From: Faecalicoccus pleomorphus DSM 20574
GTDB taxonomy: Bacteria; Bacillota_I; Bacilli_A; Erysipelotrichales; Erysipelotrichaceae
DNA: 64,000 nt
NCBI RefSeq assembly: GCF_000420345.1
Contig: NZ_ATUT01000005.1
Coordinates: forward strand, 22,553 to 86,552
Direction: 5' to 3'
Shown here: positions 15,249 through 24,614 of the stretch, in pieces
Numbering within the stretch: position 1 is the stretch's first letter
Layout: each line of letters begins with the position of its first letter
Program-made: the position numbers and the translations under genes
Notes under the pieces: generated by a model
Databases searched by the model: none
Seen by the model: the letters and a program-made list of their open reading frames with translations, nothing else
Told to the model about the DNA's origin: nothing

Positions 15249-16211
15249 CTACTTACGAACTAAGGGAGCGATTCGTGTCTTCATATAATTATCCATCCAT
15301 TCCTGGCTGGCTTCTTCAAAATATTGTTTTCCGTTTTCATCAAACTTTACTAAGTAAACAGTTGGTTTTAAATCTCTTGTGGCCACAGCAAAAGAGAACC
15401 CTTCAATATTGGTAGCACAGCCCCATTCCCCTTTATTATTCATGGCGATCAAAGACATATCTCCGGCTTTTCCTCGTCTTTCTTTCAACTCTTGATCAAA
15501 AGACTGTACCGCAATCTCACATGCTTCCTGCGGTGTCTTTCCTTCCTTCATCAACCGCACGATTTCATACGATACACAGCCTTTCATCACATCTTCGCCT
15601 AAACCGGTCGCACTGGCTCCACCGACCTTGGAATCGACATAGAAACCGGAACCGGATACCGGGGAGTCCCCTACACGTCCGGCATGCTTCATAAATAAAC
15701 CGCTGGTGCTGGTTGCACTGGTCATATGCGCATCGGCATCCACACAAACCATACCTACCGTATCGTGTCCGGAATAAGGTTTCAATTCACTGTCGGCACT
15801 TGTTTCTTTAACGCGGTTATGATAATGAATCTTGGCTCTTTCCGTTAACATATTTTTGCGCTCAAACCCATGACGATGGGCATATTTTTCCGCACCGGCT
15901 CCGACCAGAAAGTTATTGACCGGCTCTTTGGATAGAGCTCTTGCGATACTGACCGGATTGGCAAAATCCTTGATAGCACCCACACATCCAACATCTAATG
16001 TATCGCCATCCATAAAGGCTGCATCCAGTTCAACTTCCATCTCTTCATTAGGAAGCCCACCATAGCCTACACTTTTATAGAATTCAAAATCTTCCACATC
16101 TCGAATAGCAGTTTCAATAGCATCCTTGGCATTGCTTCCTTCTTTTAACATCGCATCAGCTTTTGTGATCCCTTCCAAAGCCATGCGCCATGTTGCGATA
16201 ATTCCGTACAT
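15249..16211 (-). CDS. N4-(beta-N-acetylglucosaminyl)-L-asparaginase
   Basis: This 320-residue Ntn hydrolase belongs to the glycosylasparaginase family, which releases the sugar amine from GlcNAc-Asn. The self-processing site is visible as SGHDTVGMV with Thr151 as the new N-terminal nucleophile. The beta subunit continues with TSATSTSGLFMKHAGRVGDSP and GSGFYVDSKVGGASATGLGED, which bind substrate in known enzymes. No signal peptide is present, so it acts inside the cell on imported glycoasparagine. It is flanked by DUF7916 and the M20 peptidase with gaps of 14 and 7 bases. An isoaspartyl peptidase activity is a less likely alternative. Confidence 0.88.
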   Translation of the reverse strand: MYGIIATWRMALEGITKADAMLKEGSNAKDAIETAIRDVEDFEFYKSVGYGGLPNEEMEVELDAAFMDGDTLDVGCVGAIKDFANPVSIARALSKEPVNNFLVGAGAEKYAHRHGFERKNMLTERAKIHYHNRVKETSADSELKPYSGHDTVGMVCVDADAHMTSATSTSGLFMKHAGRVGDSPVSGSGFYVDSKVGGASATGLGEDVMKGCVSYEIVRLMKEGKTPQEACEIAVQSFDQELKERRGKAGDMSLIAMNNKGEWGCATNIEGFSFAVATRDLKPTVYLVKFDENGKQYFEEASQEWMDNYMKTRIAPLVRK

Positions 16212-16225
16212 ATGTGTTCCTCCTT

Positions 16226-17136
16226 TTAACGATTGACTGAACGGGCCATTCTTAAATATGTATGTCGCTTTCCACGAATGACCTTACTATAGGCCATAAT
16301 GCTTTCAGGGACCATGCCCCCAAGCCCGGCATCTCCAATATGATGAATATCCGTTCCCGTCATTTTACACATCAATGCAATTTGTTCAATAGTTCTTTCT
16401 TCTGCACTTTCCTGAGAAGTTCCGATAGCGGTCATTGTCATTTTACCGTGTTCATGGACAAAGGTAACCATACCATGCACATATTCCTGTGTAATACCCG
16501 GTACAGTACCCGGAGCCGGAATTAAAATGATATCGGCACCGGCCTGGATAAAACGTTCTACCCATTCTTTTGTCAAGATGTTTTCCCCGGCTTCTGTCTT
16601 AGATCCGGCAGCATGCATTTTACCGGCTACGATGATCATATCTTCCATATCCTGATGGATCTCCCGAATCGATCTCTCGATCGCATCATTATCTACACCA
16701 GACCCCGGATTCCCTGTTAATACGATATAATCGATCCCCAGATCTTTAGCTTTTCTGGCATTATCCAACGTGGCAATACGCCCTTGGGACAAAGGGATAA
16801 AGTCTGAAATCATCTGTGAGTTTCCTAATGGCTCCAAATTGATTCCCACAAGTCGTCCAATATATTTTTTTAATACATGCACTACCTCTTGTGTGGGTGC
16901 ATCAATACCGGTAATCACCGTTTTTTCACAATCAAAGGCATTCAGCAAGATCAAATCAGCGCCAAAAGCGCAGGCCACTTCGGCATCACTGATCGGCTCC
17001 AACAACTGTCGATCCGTATGAAAAAAGATATTTCCTGTACGATCACTCGTCCTTCACTGGCTTGTAAGGTCTGCAGGATCTGTTCTTTATTCATTTGTCT
17101 AAGATCGGACGTATCACAATCCAATAATCGTTTCAT
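16226..17136 (-). pseudogene. DUF7916 TIM-barrel protein, frameshifted
   Basis: The full-length protein of about 303 residues is split by a single-base loss. The first part starts at ATG 17136 (AGGAGG upstream) with MKRLLDCDTSDLRQMNKEQI and reaches SEGRVIVQEISFF. The second continues in the next frame as HTDRQLLEPISDAEVACAFGAD and runs to 16226. The break falls at the run of six A (T on the coding strand) at 17021-17026; one extra base would restore the frame. The remainder has IVLTGNPGSGVDN, VAGKMHAAG, LIPAPGTVPGIT and TAIGTSQES, typical of DUF7916, often miscalled a HAD hydrolase. Function is unknown; the family tends to accompany sugar-uptake genes. Confidence 0.8.
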
Positions 17137-17150
17137 GACTCCTCCTAAAA

Positions 17151-17180
17151 AAGAATGAAAGGGTTTCCCCTTTCATTCTT
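17151..17180 (-). terminator. Terminator of the HAD gene at 17173
   Basis: A 13-base perfect stem, AAGAATGAAAGGG with CCCTTTCATTCTT, overlaps the HAD stop codon and is followed on the minus strand by a T run. Confidence 0.85.
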
Positions 17181-17955
17181 CAATCAAATTCAATTTTCGT
17201 AACGCCCAGCTGATTCCTTCTTCTTTGGCAGACGGAGCTTTTAGATCGGCTAACTCTTGTAAATGCGGGGCATGCTTTCCAATTAAAACACTGCAGTTTG
17301 CTTCCTTTAACATCTCCATGTCATTATCACTATCACCAAAGGCAATGCTTGTAGAACATGGAAGTGATAATTCTTTCAATAACATGCGCATACCACTGGC
17401 TTTCGAGTGCCCTTTTAAAACAGCCTCCGCTTTAAGATTTGGGAAGTTGATGAAGTCAAAATCTTCCTTTAATAGATTTTCAAATTCATCTTTTTGTTTT
17501 TGATCTGTATAATAGAGACTCATCTTAGAAAACGCAAAAGAAGGATCCTCTGTAGACAACATATTTACATTCATTCGTTTAAAAAAGGAAATCACCTGGT
17601 TCAGCTGATCTGAATACGTCTGATCGACAAACAGGCCACCATGACCTTCTAAAAACGCATCGAGCCGACATGTGCGTAAAGCCTTGAGCACACGCTCTTT
17701 TTGAATCGATGTAGCTTGTACTTCATATAATATCTGTCCTCGATATCGAATATAAGTACCACATCCACAAATAACACCATCTAGCGGTAAATCTTTGGCC
17801 TGTCCTTCTAAAGAAGAAAAACAACGTCCAGTATTAATAAAGATCAAATTCCCTTCTTTTCGCAAAGTTCTTAAATTCTGTATTGTTTCTTTTGAAACTT
17901 CATTGGTTTCTGGTACACGTAAAGTACCATCAAAATCAAAAAATAATGTATGCAT
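17173..17955 (-). CDS. Cof-type HAD phosphatase
   Basis: This 260-residue HAD-superfamily hydrolase of the Cof/IIB type has the nucleophile motif FFDFDGTLR at residues 5-13, motif II INTGR, a cap domain in the middle, a conserved Lys in VLKGHSKASG, and motif IV AFGDSDNDMEML. Such enzymes dephosphorylate sugar phosphates, nucleotides or pyridoxal phosphate, and the substrate cannot be told from sequence. It ends in its own terminator and so is transcribed separately from the DUF7916 cluster downstream. Confidence 0.85.
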   Translation of the reverse strand: MHTLFFDFDGTLRVPETNEVSKETIQNLRTLRKEGNLIFINTGRCFSSLEGQAKDLPLDGVICGCGTYIRYRGQILYEVQATSIQKERVLKALRTCRLDAFLEGHGGLFVDQTYSDQLNQVISFFKRMNVNMLSTEDPSFAFSKMSLYYTDQKQKDEFENLLKEDFDFINFPNLKAEAVLKGHSKASGMRMLLKELSLPCSTSIAFGDSDNDMEMLKEANCSVLIGKHAPHLQELADLKAPSAKEEGISWALRKLNLIEE

Positions 17956-18072
17956 AAAGATTCCTTTCCAGACAACTTATATATTATAGGCTATTTTTCT
18001 AAAATCAAAAAATAAGATTTTTCCTAACCATAGGAAATATGCACGGATTCGACCCAGGTTAAAATTTAGGTG

Positions 18073-18078
18073 TATAAT
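18073..18078 (+). promoter_or_regulatory. -10 element of the ABC exporter operon
   Basis: TATAAT lies 22 bases before ATG 18101. A weak TTCGAC at 18048-18053 could be the -35 (19-base spacing). The in-frame TTG at 18080 is too close to this box to be the translation start. Confidence 0.5.
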
Positions 18079-18100
18079 ATTGAAAACGAAAGGATTCCAT

Positions 18101-19828
18101 ATGTCATCTTTAAAAGTATTATTTGCCTATACAAAAGGTATTCGACGATATTTTGTTTTTTCTATTTTATGTGTTGCGATTGAAACTTCATTTGAAGTTT
18201 TTATCCCACTGTTGATGTCAGAGATCATCGATGTGGGGATTGCACAAAAAGACCCTTCTGTTTTTATGGAACAGGGGCTTGAAATGATTGGCTGTGCCAT
18301 CTTATCTTTAATTTTTGGTTTACTGTATGCTCGGTATGCCGCTAAGGCCATTACCTTATTTGGTCAAAGGCTTCGATCTGTACAATATCAGAAAATTCAA
18401 AGTTATTCTTTTGCCAATTTAGATCACTTTGAAACCAGTTCTTTGATCACACGTTTGACAAGCGACGTGACAGTGATTCAGAATTCACTGGTCAATGGGA
18501 TTCGTCCTTTTGCCCGTGGCCCGATTATATTAATTTTAGGTCTTGTGATGTCTTTTCTGATCAATAAAGAACTTTCTGTGATTTTCTTGTTTACCACCCC
18601 GATCCTGGCTGTCATTCTCTTTTTTGTGGTCAGAAAGGTAGCCCCAATGTATTCTGTACTACAAAAAGTCATTGATTCCGTCAATCGTTTGATTCAGGAA
18701 AATCTAACGGCGATTCGAGCTATTAAAGCCTTTGTGCGCGACGAATATGAAGAAGAACAATTTGAGAAAGTGAACCAGGACCTTGCCAAAATTTCTCAAG
18801 ATACTTTCCATATTGCCTCTTTAAATACCCCGGCTTTTCAAATGACCATGTACATGGCCATCGTTGGTTTAATGACCTTAGGTATTCATTTAATTGTACA
18901 AAATCAAATGCAGGTGGGAGAATTAACCGGTGTTTTAAGCTACGTGCTTCAGATCATGAATTCTTTGATGATGATCTCCAATGTCTTTTTATTGATTACT
19001 CGTTCTTTGGCTTCCTGTAACCGTATTGCTCAAGTTGTGGAAGAAAAAGTCACTTTGATCTCCGGTGCCCTTCCATTGACGCCAAAGGACAGTTCCATCG
19101 ATTTTCATCACGTGTATTTTAAATATGCACAAAACGCCAAAGAATACGTGCTTAATGATATTGATTGGCATATTCCGGCTGGTTCCACAGTAGGGATCAT
19201 GGGAGCAACCGGCAGTGCCAAATCCAGTTTGGTACAATTGATTGCCCGGTTATACGATGTCAGTGAAGGCTCCATCAAAATTGGTCAGGTCGATGTTCGC
19301 GATATGAATTTGGAAGATCTTAGAAACAGAGTGGGAATGGTCTTACAAAAGAATACCTTATTCTCAGGTACGATTAAAGAAAATATGCGTTGGGGCGATT
19401 CAAACGCAAGCGATGAAGAAATTCAAGAGGCTTGTAAAATCGCATGTGCTGATGAATTCATTCAAAAGATGCCGGATCAATACGATACATACATCGAACA
19501 AGGTGGAAATAACGTATCCGGTGGTCAGAAACAACGTTTATGTATTGCCAGAGCATTATTGAAGAAACCAAAGATCTTAATTTTAGATGATTCAACGAGT
19601 GCGGTTGATACTAATACCGATCACGCAATTCGAAATTCACTTTCAAAAATTCATGGATTGACACAGATCATCATTGCCCAGCGTGTCAGCTCTGTCAGTC
19701 ATTGTGATCAAATTTTGATCTTGGAAGACGGAAAGATTGCTGCGAAAGGATCTCATGAAGAACTCCTGCAAACAAGTGATTTCTACCGCGGTTTATATGA
19801 ATCACAACAGAAAGGAGCCAGTCTATGA
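18101..19828 (+). CDS. ABC exporter half-transporter, degenerate ATPase site
   Basis: This 575-residue type IV ABC half-transporter has six membrane helices in the first 320 residues and a C-terminal ATPase. Its Walker A is GATGSAKSS: the Gly before the catalytic Lys is Ala (codon GCC 19217-19219). Walker B is LILDDSTS, with Asp in place of the catalytic Glu. Its own signature VSGGQKQRL is canonical. These changes are what is expected of the degenerate-site subunit in heterodimeric exporters such as TM287/288, LmrCD and BmrCD, although the Walker A Ala is unusual. The partner is the next gene, which overlaps by 4 bases. ATG 18101 is preceded by AAAGGA. The cargo is unknown; drug or lipid export is typical. 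Confidence 0.9.
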   Translation: MSSLKVLFAYTKGIRRYFVFSILCVAIETSFEVFIPLLMSEIIDVGIAQKDPSVFMEQGLEMIGCAILSLIFGLLYARYAAKAITLFGQRLRSVQYQKIQSYSFANLDHFETSSLITRLTSDVTVIQNSLVNGIRPFARGPIILILGLVMSFLINKELSVIFLFTTPILAVILFFVVRKVAPMYSVLQKVIDSVNRLIQENLTAIRAIKAFVRDEYEEEQFEKVNQDLAKISQDTFHIASLNTPAFQMTMYMAIVGLMTLGIHLIVQNQMQVGELTGVLSYVLQIMNSLMMISNVFLLITRSLASCNRIAQVVEEKVTLISGALPLTPKDSSIDFHHVYFKYAQNAKEYVLNDIDWHIPAGSTVGIMGATGSAKSSLVQLIARLYDVSEGSIKIGQVDVRDMNLEDLRNRVGMVLQKNTLFSGTIKENMRWGDSNASDEEIQEACKIACADEFIQKMPDQYDTYIEQGGNNVSGGQKQRLCIARALLKKPKILILDDSTSAVDTNTDHAIRNSLSKIHGLTQIIIAQRVSSVSHCDQILILEDGKIAAKGSHEELLQTSDFYRGLYESQQKGASL

Positions 19829-21654
19829 AACCACAAAACATCACCCAAACCATTCGTAAACTGATGCATTATATGGGAAATCATGCGCTTTTATTTGTGT
19901 TAGTCGGCATTCTGGTTGCCCTTTCCGCATTAGGAAATCTTCTAGGTACATATATGATTCGTCCTGTGGTCAACGAAGTACTGAACACCGGGTTAGATAA
20001 AGCTTTCCTTCAAATCCTGCTCATGGCATTTATCTTTTTGATTGGTGTTTTATCCGCTTTAGGCTATACACAGATCATGGCAGTCGCCGCCCAAAAAGTG
20101 GTCAAAGATATTCGACAAGATTTATTTCATGTACTGCAAAAACTGCCATTGTCCTTCTTTGACACTCACTCACACGGTGAACTAATGTCACGCTTTACCA
20201 ACGATGTAGATACGGTATCGGATGCGTTAAACAACTCTTTTGCGATGATGATTCAAAGCTTTATCCAGGTAGTTGGTACTTTGATTCTGCTCTTTGTATT
20301 AAGCTGGCGATTGTCTTTAATCGTCGTACTTTTTTACATCATCATGTTTATCTATATTCAATTTTCCAGTAAAAAAAGCAAATCTTATTTCTCTTTACAA
20401 CAAAAAAACATCGGAGATATCAATGGTTTTACTGAAGAGATGATTTCCGGCCAAAAAGTCGTCAAAGTTTTTAATCATGAAAAAGCAAACCAAAAAGTTT
20501 TTGAAAAGTTAAATAAAAATCTGCAGCGCAGCAGTGCCAAAGCACAAGGCTATGCCCAAACAATCGTTCCGATGGTCGTATCCTTGTCCTATGTCAATTA
20601 TGCGATTGTATCCGTACTAGGTGGGTACATGGTTTTAAAAGGACAAATGGATGTCGGTTCTTTGGCCAGCTATTTAATTTTCGTGCGGCAGGCGGCTATG
20701 CCAATCAACCAGTTTACGATGCAGATGAACTTATTGTTGACATCGCTTTCCGGTGCCGAACGCATCTTTGAATTGATGGATATGGATCCGGAAGTTGACC
20801 AGGGAAAAGTAACCCTTGTCAGCATTCGTAAAGAAAACGACCAAATCATCGAAACCAAGGAAAATACCGGACAATGGGCATGGCGACACCCCAGAGAACA
20901 AGGAATTGAATACGTTTTACTGCAGGGAGATGTTCGTTTTCACGATGTCAGCTTTGGTTACACGACAAAGAAAACGATTCTGCATGATATTTCCCTATAT
21001 GCCAAACCTGGACAAAAAGTTGCGTTTGTCGGTGCAACCGGTGCAGGTAAAACAACCATCACCAATTTGATCAACCGCTTCTATGACATTCAAAATGGTT
21101 CGATTACTTATGATGGCATCGATATCAAGCTCATCAAGAAAGCCGATCTAAGACGCTCTTTAGGTATCGTACTGCAGGATACGCATTTGTTCACCGGTAC
21201 AATCTTAGATAATATTCGTTTTGGGAATCTGGAAGCCACAGACGATGAATGCGTTCGCGCAGCCAAATTAGCCAATGCGGATTCCTTTATTCGCCGATTA
21301 CCGCAAGGCTATCAAACTATGATTCATAACGATGGCAGCAATCTTTCCACCGGACAAAGACAGTTATTAGCCATTGCCCGTGCTGCCGTGGCCGATCCTC
21401 CGGTATTGATTTTAGATGAAGCTACTTCTTCCATCGATACACGAACAGAACAGTTGATTGAAAAAGGAATGGATCAACTAATGGAAGGACGAACTGTTTT
21501 TGTGATTGCCCATCGTTTATCCACAGTCCGTAATGCGGATGTCATTATTGTATTAGATCATGGTCAAATCATTGAACGAGGAAATCACGAACAGCTGATT
21601 GAGCAGCACGGTATGTATTATCAGCTTTATACCGGTATGTTTGAATTGTCGTAA
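19825..21654 (+). CDS. ABC exporter half-transporter, consensus ATPase site
   Basis: This 609-residue partner has six membrane helices, then a short insert between the membrane and ATPase domains (about residues 325-370), as seen in LmrD/BmrD-like subunits. Its Walker A GATGAGKTT and Walker B LILDEATSS with Glu are canonical, while its signature is LSTGQRQ and not LSGGQ. Together with the preceding gene this gives one consensus and one degenerate ATP site. The start overlaps the upstream stop, which supports translational coupling and equal amounts of the two subunits. Confidence 0.92.
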   Translation: MKPQNITQTIRKLMHYMGNHALLFVLVGILVALSALGNLLGTYMIRPVVNEVLNTGLDKAFLQILLMAFIFLIGVLSALGYTQIMAVAAQKVVKDIRQDLFHVLQKLPLSFFDTHSHGELMSRFTNDVDTVSDALNNSFAMMIQSFIQVVGTLILLFVLSWRLSLIVVLFYIIMFIYIQFSSKKSKSYFSLQQKNIGDINGFTEEMISGQKVVKVFNHEKANQKVFEKLNKNLQRSSAKAQGYAQTIVPMVVSLSYVNYAIVSVLGGYMVLKGQMDVGSLASYLIFVRQAAMPINQFTMQMNLLLTSLSGAERIFELMDMDPEVDQGKVTLVSIRKENDQIIETKENTGQWAWRHPREQGIEYVLLQGDVRFHDVSFGYTTKKTILHDISLYAKPGQKVAFVGATGAGKTTITNLINRFYDIQNGSITYDGIDIKLIKKADLRRSLGIVLQDTHLFTGTILDNIRFGNLEATDDECVRAAKLANADSFIRRLPQGYQTMIHNDGSNLSTGQRQLLAIARAAVADPPVLILDEATSSIDTRTEQLIEKGMDQLMEGRTVFVIAHRLSTVRNADVIIVLDHGQIIERGNHEQLIEQHGMYYQLYTGMFELS

Positions 21655-21749
21655 GTAAATTATTGCCATTTATTTTATAATCTTATAGAAAAAGATTATA
21701 TGTTTGATTATAATAATATACATGATAGATTATATATTAGGTGATATTT

Positions 21750-22502
21750 ATGAATTTAGAAAGTAACAAACCATTATACTTACAAGTAGAAGCTGATATT
21801 CGTAATTCGATTCTTCAAAAGAAATTTCGTTCCGGTCAAAAGCTACCTACTGAAAATGAACTTAGCCAACAATACAATGTCAGTAAAATAACAATTCGCA
21901 AAGCTATGTCCAATCTGGCAAAAGAGGGAATGATTCAAAAAGTACAGGGTAAAGGAACTTTTATCAGTTATAAAAAGGACAAATTATTATTGAATAAAGC
22001 CAGAGGTTTCCAAGATTCTCTAAGCAATTTTGGACATTCTTCCAAACATAAAATACTAAATGTATCGATTATAAAGGCGGATTCTGATATTTCACAAAAA
22101 TTAAATATAGCTCCAGATACTACCATATTTTTTCTTGAACGACTCATTTGGGAAGATGCGGCACCTATCGCTATAGACAGAATTTATCTTCCTGAAGAAA
22201 ACTTCCCAAATTTTATGAAAAATATAGCTGAAGATAAATCTTTCTATCAGATTCTACAAGATAACTATGGTATAGTTTTAAATAAATCTATTCTGGAAAT
22301 CAATGGTGTAATTGCGACAAAAGAATATGCCGAGCTTCTTCAGTGTAATATTGGTGATCCTTTATTCCACATTGAAAAAATCGGTTATGAAAAAAATGAT
22401 TGTCCCATCCATTATTCTATCTCCATCGTTCGCTGTGATAGAGTCAGCTATGTTGTTTCAACGGATAATTCGACCGTCATGGATGAAAAGATCATAAGAT
22501 AA
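21750..22502 (+). CDS. GntR/UTRA transcriptional regulator
   Basis: This 250-residue regulator has an N-terminal winged helix (KPLYLQVEADIRNSIL, QKLPTENELSQQYNVSKITI, QGKGTFIS) and a UTRA effector domain from about residue 85 (FQDSLSNFG, FFLERLIWEDAAPIAIDRIY). UTRA domains sense sugar or amino-sugar phosphates. It converges on the PTS/deglycase operon at 22547-26707 and is the obvious candidate to control it. AGGTGAT lies before ATG 21750; the GTG at 21741 overlaps that site and is less likely. Its own upstream region shares ATATATAATC with the PTS leader, a possible operator, though both regions are AT-rich. Confidence 0.88.
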   Translation: MNLESNKPLYLQVEADIRNSILQKKFRSGQKLPTENELSQQYNVSKITIRKAMSNLAKEGMIQKVQGKGTFISYKKDKLLLNKARGFQDSLSNFGHSSKHKILNVSIIKADSDISQKLNIAPDTTIFFLERLIWEDAAPIAIDRIYLPEENFPNFMKNIAEDKSFYQILQDNYGIVLNKSILEINGVIATKEYAELLQCNIGDPLFHIEKIGYEKNDCPIHYSISIVRCDRVSYVVSTDNSTVMDEKIIR

Positions 22503-22505
22503 AAA

Positions 22506-22530
22506 CAAGGCCCCGCTTTTGCGAGGCCTG
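22506..22530. terminator. Bidirectional terminator between gntR and the PTS operon
   Basis: CAAGGCCCCGC (22506-22516) pairs with GCGAGGCCTG (22521-22530). The minus strand has the better T tract. Confidence 0.8.
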
Positions 22531-22546
22531 TTTACTTGGGGGCTAT

Positions 22547-23371
22547 TTAAAGGATACCAATAGCACTAAATACTAGTCCAAATACAATAATTCCCAACAA
22601 GAGAACATTTGTATTTACTTTCTTTTGAATCAACCAATATATACCTAATGTAAATACTAGAGGTAATAATTTAGGGAAAATCTGATCGATCATATCTTGA
22701 AGGACAAGTTCTGTTCCACCGGTATTAAATTGCAAAGGTGTTGTAATCGCAACCATGCTGGCGACCATTCCACCAATGACTGCTAGACCGACAACGGAAG
22801 CAAAATGCATGACACGATCCATCAAGCCTTCCTGATATAGTTTTGCGAGATATTTATTCCCTGAACGATACCCTAAGAAAGTTCCATGATATGCTGCAAG
22901 TAAAGAAGGAATTGCGAATAAAACAACGGCGAGAATTGGCCCTAAAATACTTCCTTGTTGTGCAAAAGACAAACCAATACCGAAAGTAATGATACGCAGA
23001 GTTCCCTGGAAGAAACTGTCTCCAATACCTGCAAATGGTCCCATCAAACTGGTCTTGATCATGGAAATTGATTCAGGTTGGAATTCTCCTTCCTTGGATT
23101 TTGCGTTTTGTTCTTCCATAGAAGCTGCAAGTCCCATGATAAAAGAGGTCATTTGTGGTGTACAGTTAAAGAACTCCATATGTCGCTGATACGCTTCTTT
23201 TTTTCTTTTTTCATCATTTTTATATAATTTATCAATAATAGGAGCCATCCCAAACATGAATCCCATATGCATCTGTCGCTCATAGTTCCAAGAACACATA
23301 ATCGTCAAAGAATTCAGAAACACACGGCGTAAATCTCGTTTTGTGATCACACTATTTTGTTTTTCTTCCAT
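22547..23371 (-). CDS. PTS mannose-family IID component
   Basis: This 274-residue EIID of the mannose-type PTS is the second membrane subunit of the translocator. Visible family features are ITKRDLRRVFLNSL near the start, SWNYERQMHMGFMFGM, MGLAASMEEQNA, GPFAGIGDSFFQGTLR and a C-terminal helix (ANVLLLGIIVFGLV-like). The ATG at 23371 has AAGGAGG 8 bases upstream and lies just past the IIC stop; a longer frame to 23434 would run deep into IIC and is rejected. It is the last gene of the operon. Confidence 0.9.
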   Translation of the reverse strand: MEEKQNSVITKRDLRRVFLNSLTIMCSWNYERQMHMGFMFGMAPIIDKLYKNDEKRKKEAYQRHMEFFNCTPQMTSFIMGLAASMEEQNAKSKEGEFQPESISMIKTSLMGPFAGIGDSFFQGTLRIITFGIGLSFAQQGSILGPILAVVLFAIPSLLAAYHGTFLGYRSGNKYLAKLYQEGLMDRVMHFASVVGLAVIGGMVASMVAITTPLQFNTGGTELVLQDMIDQIFPKLLPLVFTLGIYWLIQKKVNTNVLLLGIIVFGLVFSAIGIL

Positions 23372-23375
23372 CAGA

Positions 23376-24116
23376 CTAAGCCTCCTTCTTAGCATACAAT
23401 ACTCTATCAAGCACAAATGCCAAAATACCTGCATACATTGTTAATCCAATTAAATCCAGTCCGGAATATGCTACTGTTAAAAAACCAAGTAAGAAATATG
23501 GAAACATCTTTTTAGACAGCATTGTACTCAACAACATGGCAAATCCCAGTGCAGATAATAAGTTTCCGGCTACTGTTAAACCATTAGTAATCACATCCGG
23601 AATAGCCTGCACAAGTTCAGCAACCAAATCAGCACCATAATAAATGGTTAAAAAGATTGGTATGAAATATACAAAGGCATTAAATATAAATGACCACCAT
23701 AAATGAATATGAATTGCTTTTTTATATTTACCATTCTCAATAGCACGATCTGCCACATGAGAAAATTGTGCAATAACCATTCGCATAATGATACTTAAGA
23801 ATTCACCTGCAACCGCAACTGGAATCGCAATGGTCAATGCTTCTTCGGTCGAAGCTCCAGAAAGAATCGCAAATGCAGTTGCGATAATACTACCAAACTG
23901 CATATTTGGCGGACCAGCTGCACCAATCGAAACAAATCCCATAGATATCAATTCTAAAGATGCACCTAGGGTGATACCTTGTGTTATATCACCTAATACA
24001 AAGCCGGCCAACGTACTTAAAATCAAAGGTCTTCCGATATTTTGGCGTCCTATTAATCGAGAGTCAATAACACCAACGACACCGACCAGACCTAGAAGTA
24101 TGGCCTTCATTAACAT
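23376..24116 (-). CDS. PTS mannose-family IIC component
   Basis: This 246-residue EIIC sugar channel of the mannose-type PTS has many hydrophobic segments, with the family motifs DSRLIGRQNIGRPLI, GDITQGITLGASLELI and GAAGPPNMQFGS in the first half. It should carry the sugar across the membrane with IID, while IIA and IIB relay phosphate. Start is ATG 24116 or 24110, both near GGGAGGGG. It lies between IIB (34-base gap) and IID (start just past the stop). Confidence 0.92.
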   Translation of the reverse strand: MLMKAILLGLVGVVGVIDSRLIGRQNIGRPLILSTLAGFVLGDITQGITLGASLELISMGFVSIGAAGPPNMQFGSIIATAFAILSGASTEEALTIAIPVAVAGEFLSIIMRMVIAQFSHVADRAIENGKYKKAIHIHLWWSFIFNAFVYFIPIFLTIYYGADLVAELVQAIPDVITNGLTVAGNLLSALGFAMLLSTMLSKKMFPYFLLGFLTVAYSGLDLIGLTMYAGILAFVLDRVLYAKKEA

Positions 24117-24149
24117 AATACCCCTCCCTTTCTACTTTCCTGAGATATT

Positions 24150-24614
24150 TTATTTACTGAAATCTGCACTTTCTACTTGAGAAGTTGGCACCATTTGGAT
24201 ATAAACCTTTTTACCTAAAGCAATCAAATCCTGGGTAGCCTTTAATTCCTGAGAATTCAGGAAGACAGCTTTTCCGTATTGTTTGGAATCTGACTTTTTG
24301 GCAACTCCTCCAAAGTTGATCTCAGTTACTTCTGGTAATTGTTCTACCAGTTTTAAGGCTTCTTCAGGGCCTTTTACAAGAATCATGATATTTTTGTTTT
24401 TCTTTTCTTCTACTAAGCTTTTTAATTGTGAAAATGGAATAATGCTTAATTCACAATCCGTAGGTTTAGCTATACTTAAAGCCATTACACTGATAGGGTC
24501 ATTAGGAACTTTATCATCTACTATGATGATATAATTAACAGACATTTGTTTCGTCCAAGAAAAAATAACCTGACCATGTAATAAACGATGATCTACTCGT
24601 ACTAGTTTAATCAT
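24150..24614 (-). CDS. PTS mannose-family IIB component
   Basis: This 154-residue cytosolic IIB has the phospho-acceptor motif RVDHRLLHGQV (His13), followed by VNYIIIVDD and an alpha/beta fold ending with VYIQMVPTS. It takes phosphate from the IIA protein and passes it to the incoming sugar. IIA and IIB are separate genes here, overlapping by 4 bases. Length is normal for a single-domain IIB. Confidence 0.92.
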   Translation of the reverse strand: MIKLVRVDHRLLHGQVIFSWTKQMSVNYIIIVDDKVPNDPISVMALSIAKPTDCELSIIPFSQLKSLVEEKKNKNIMILVKGPEEALKLVEQLPEVTEINFGGVAKKSDSKQYGKAVFLNSQELKATQDLIALGKKVYIQMVPTSQVESADFSK

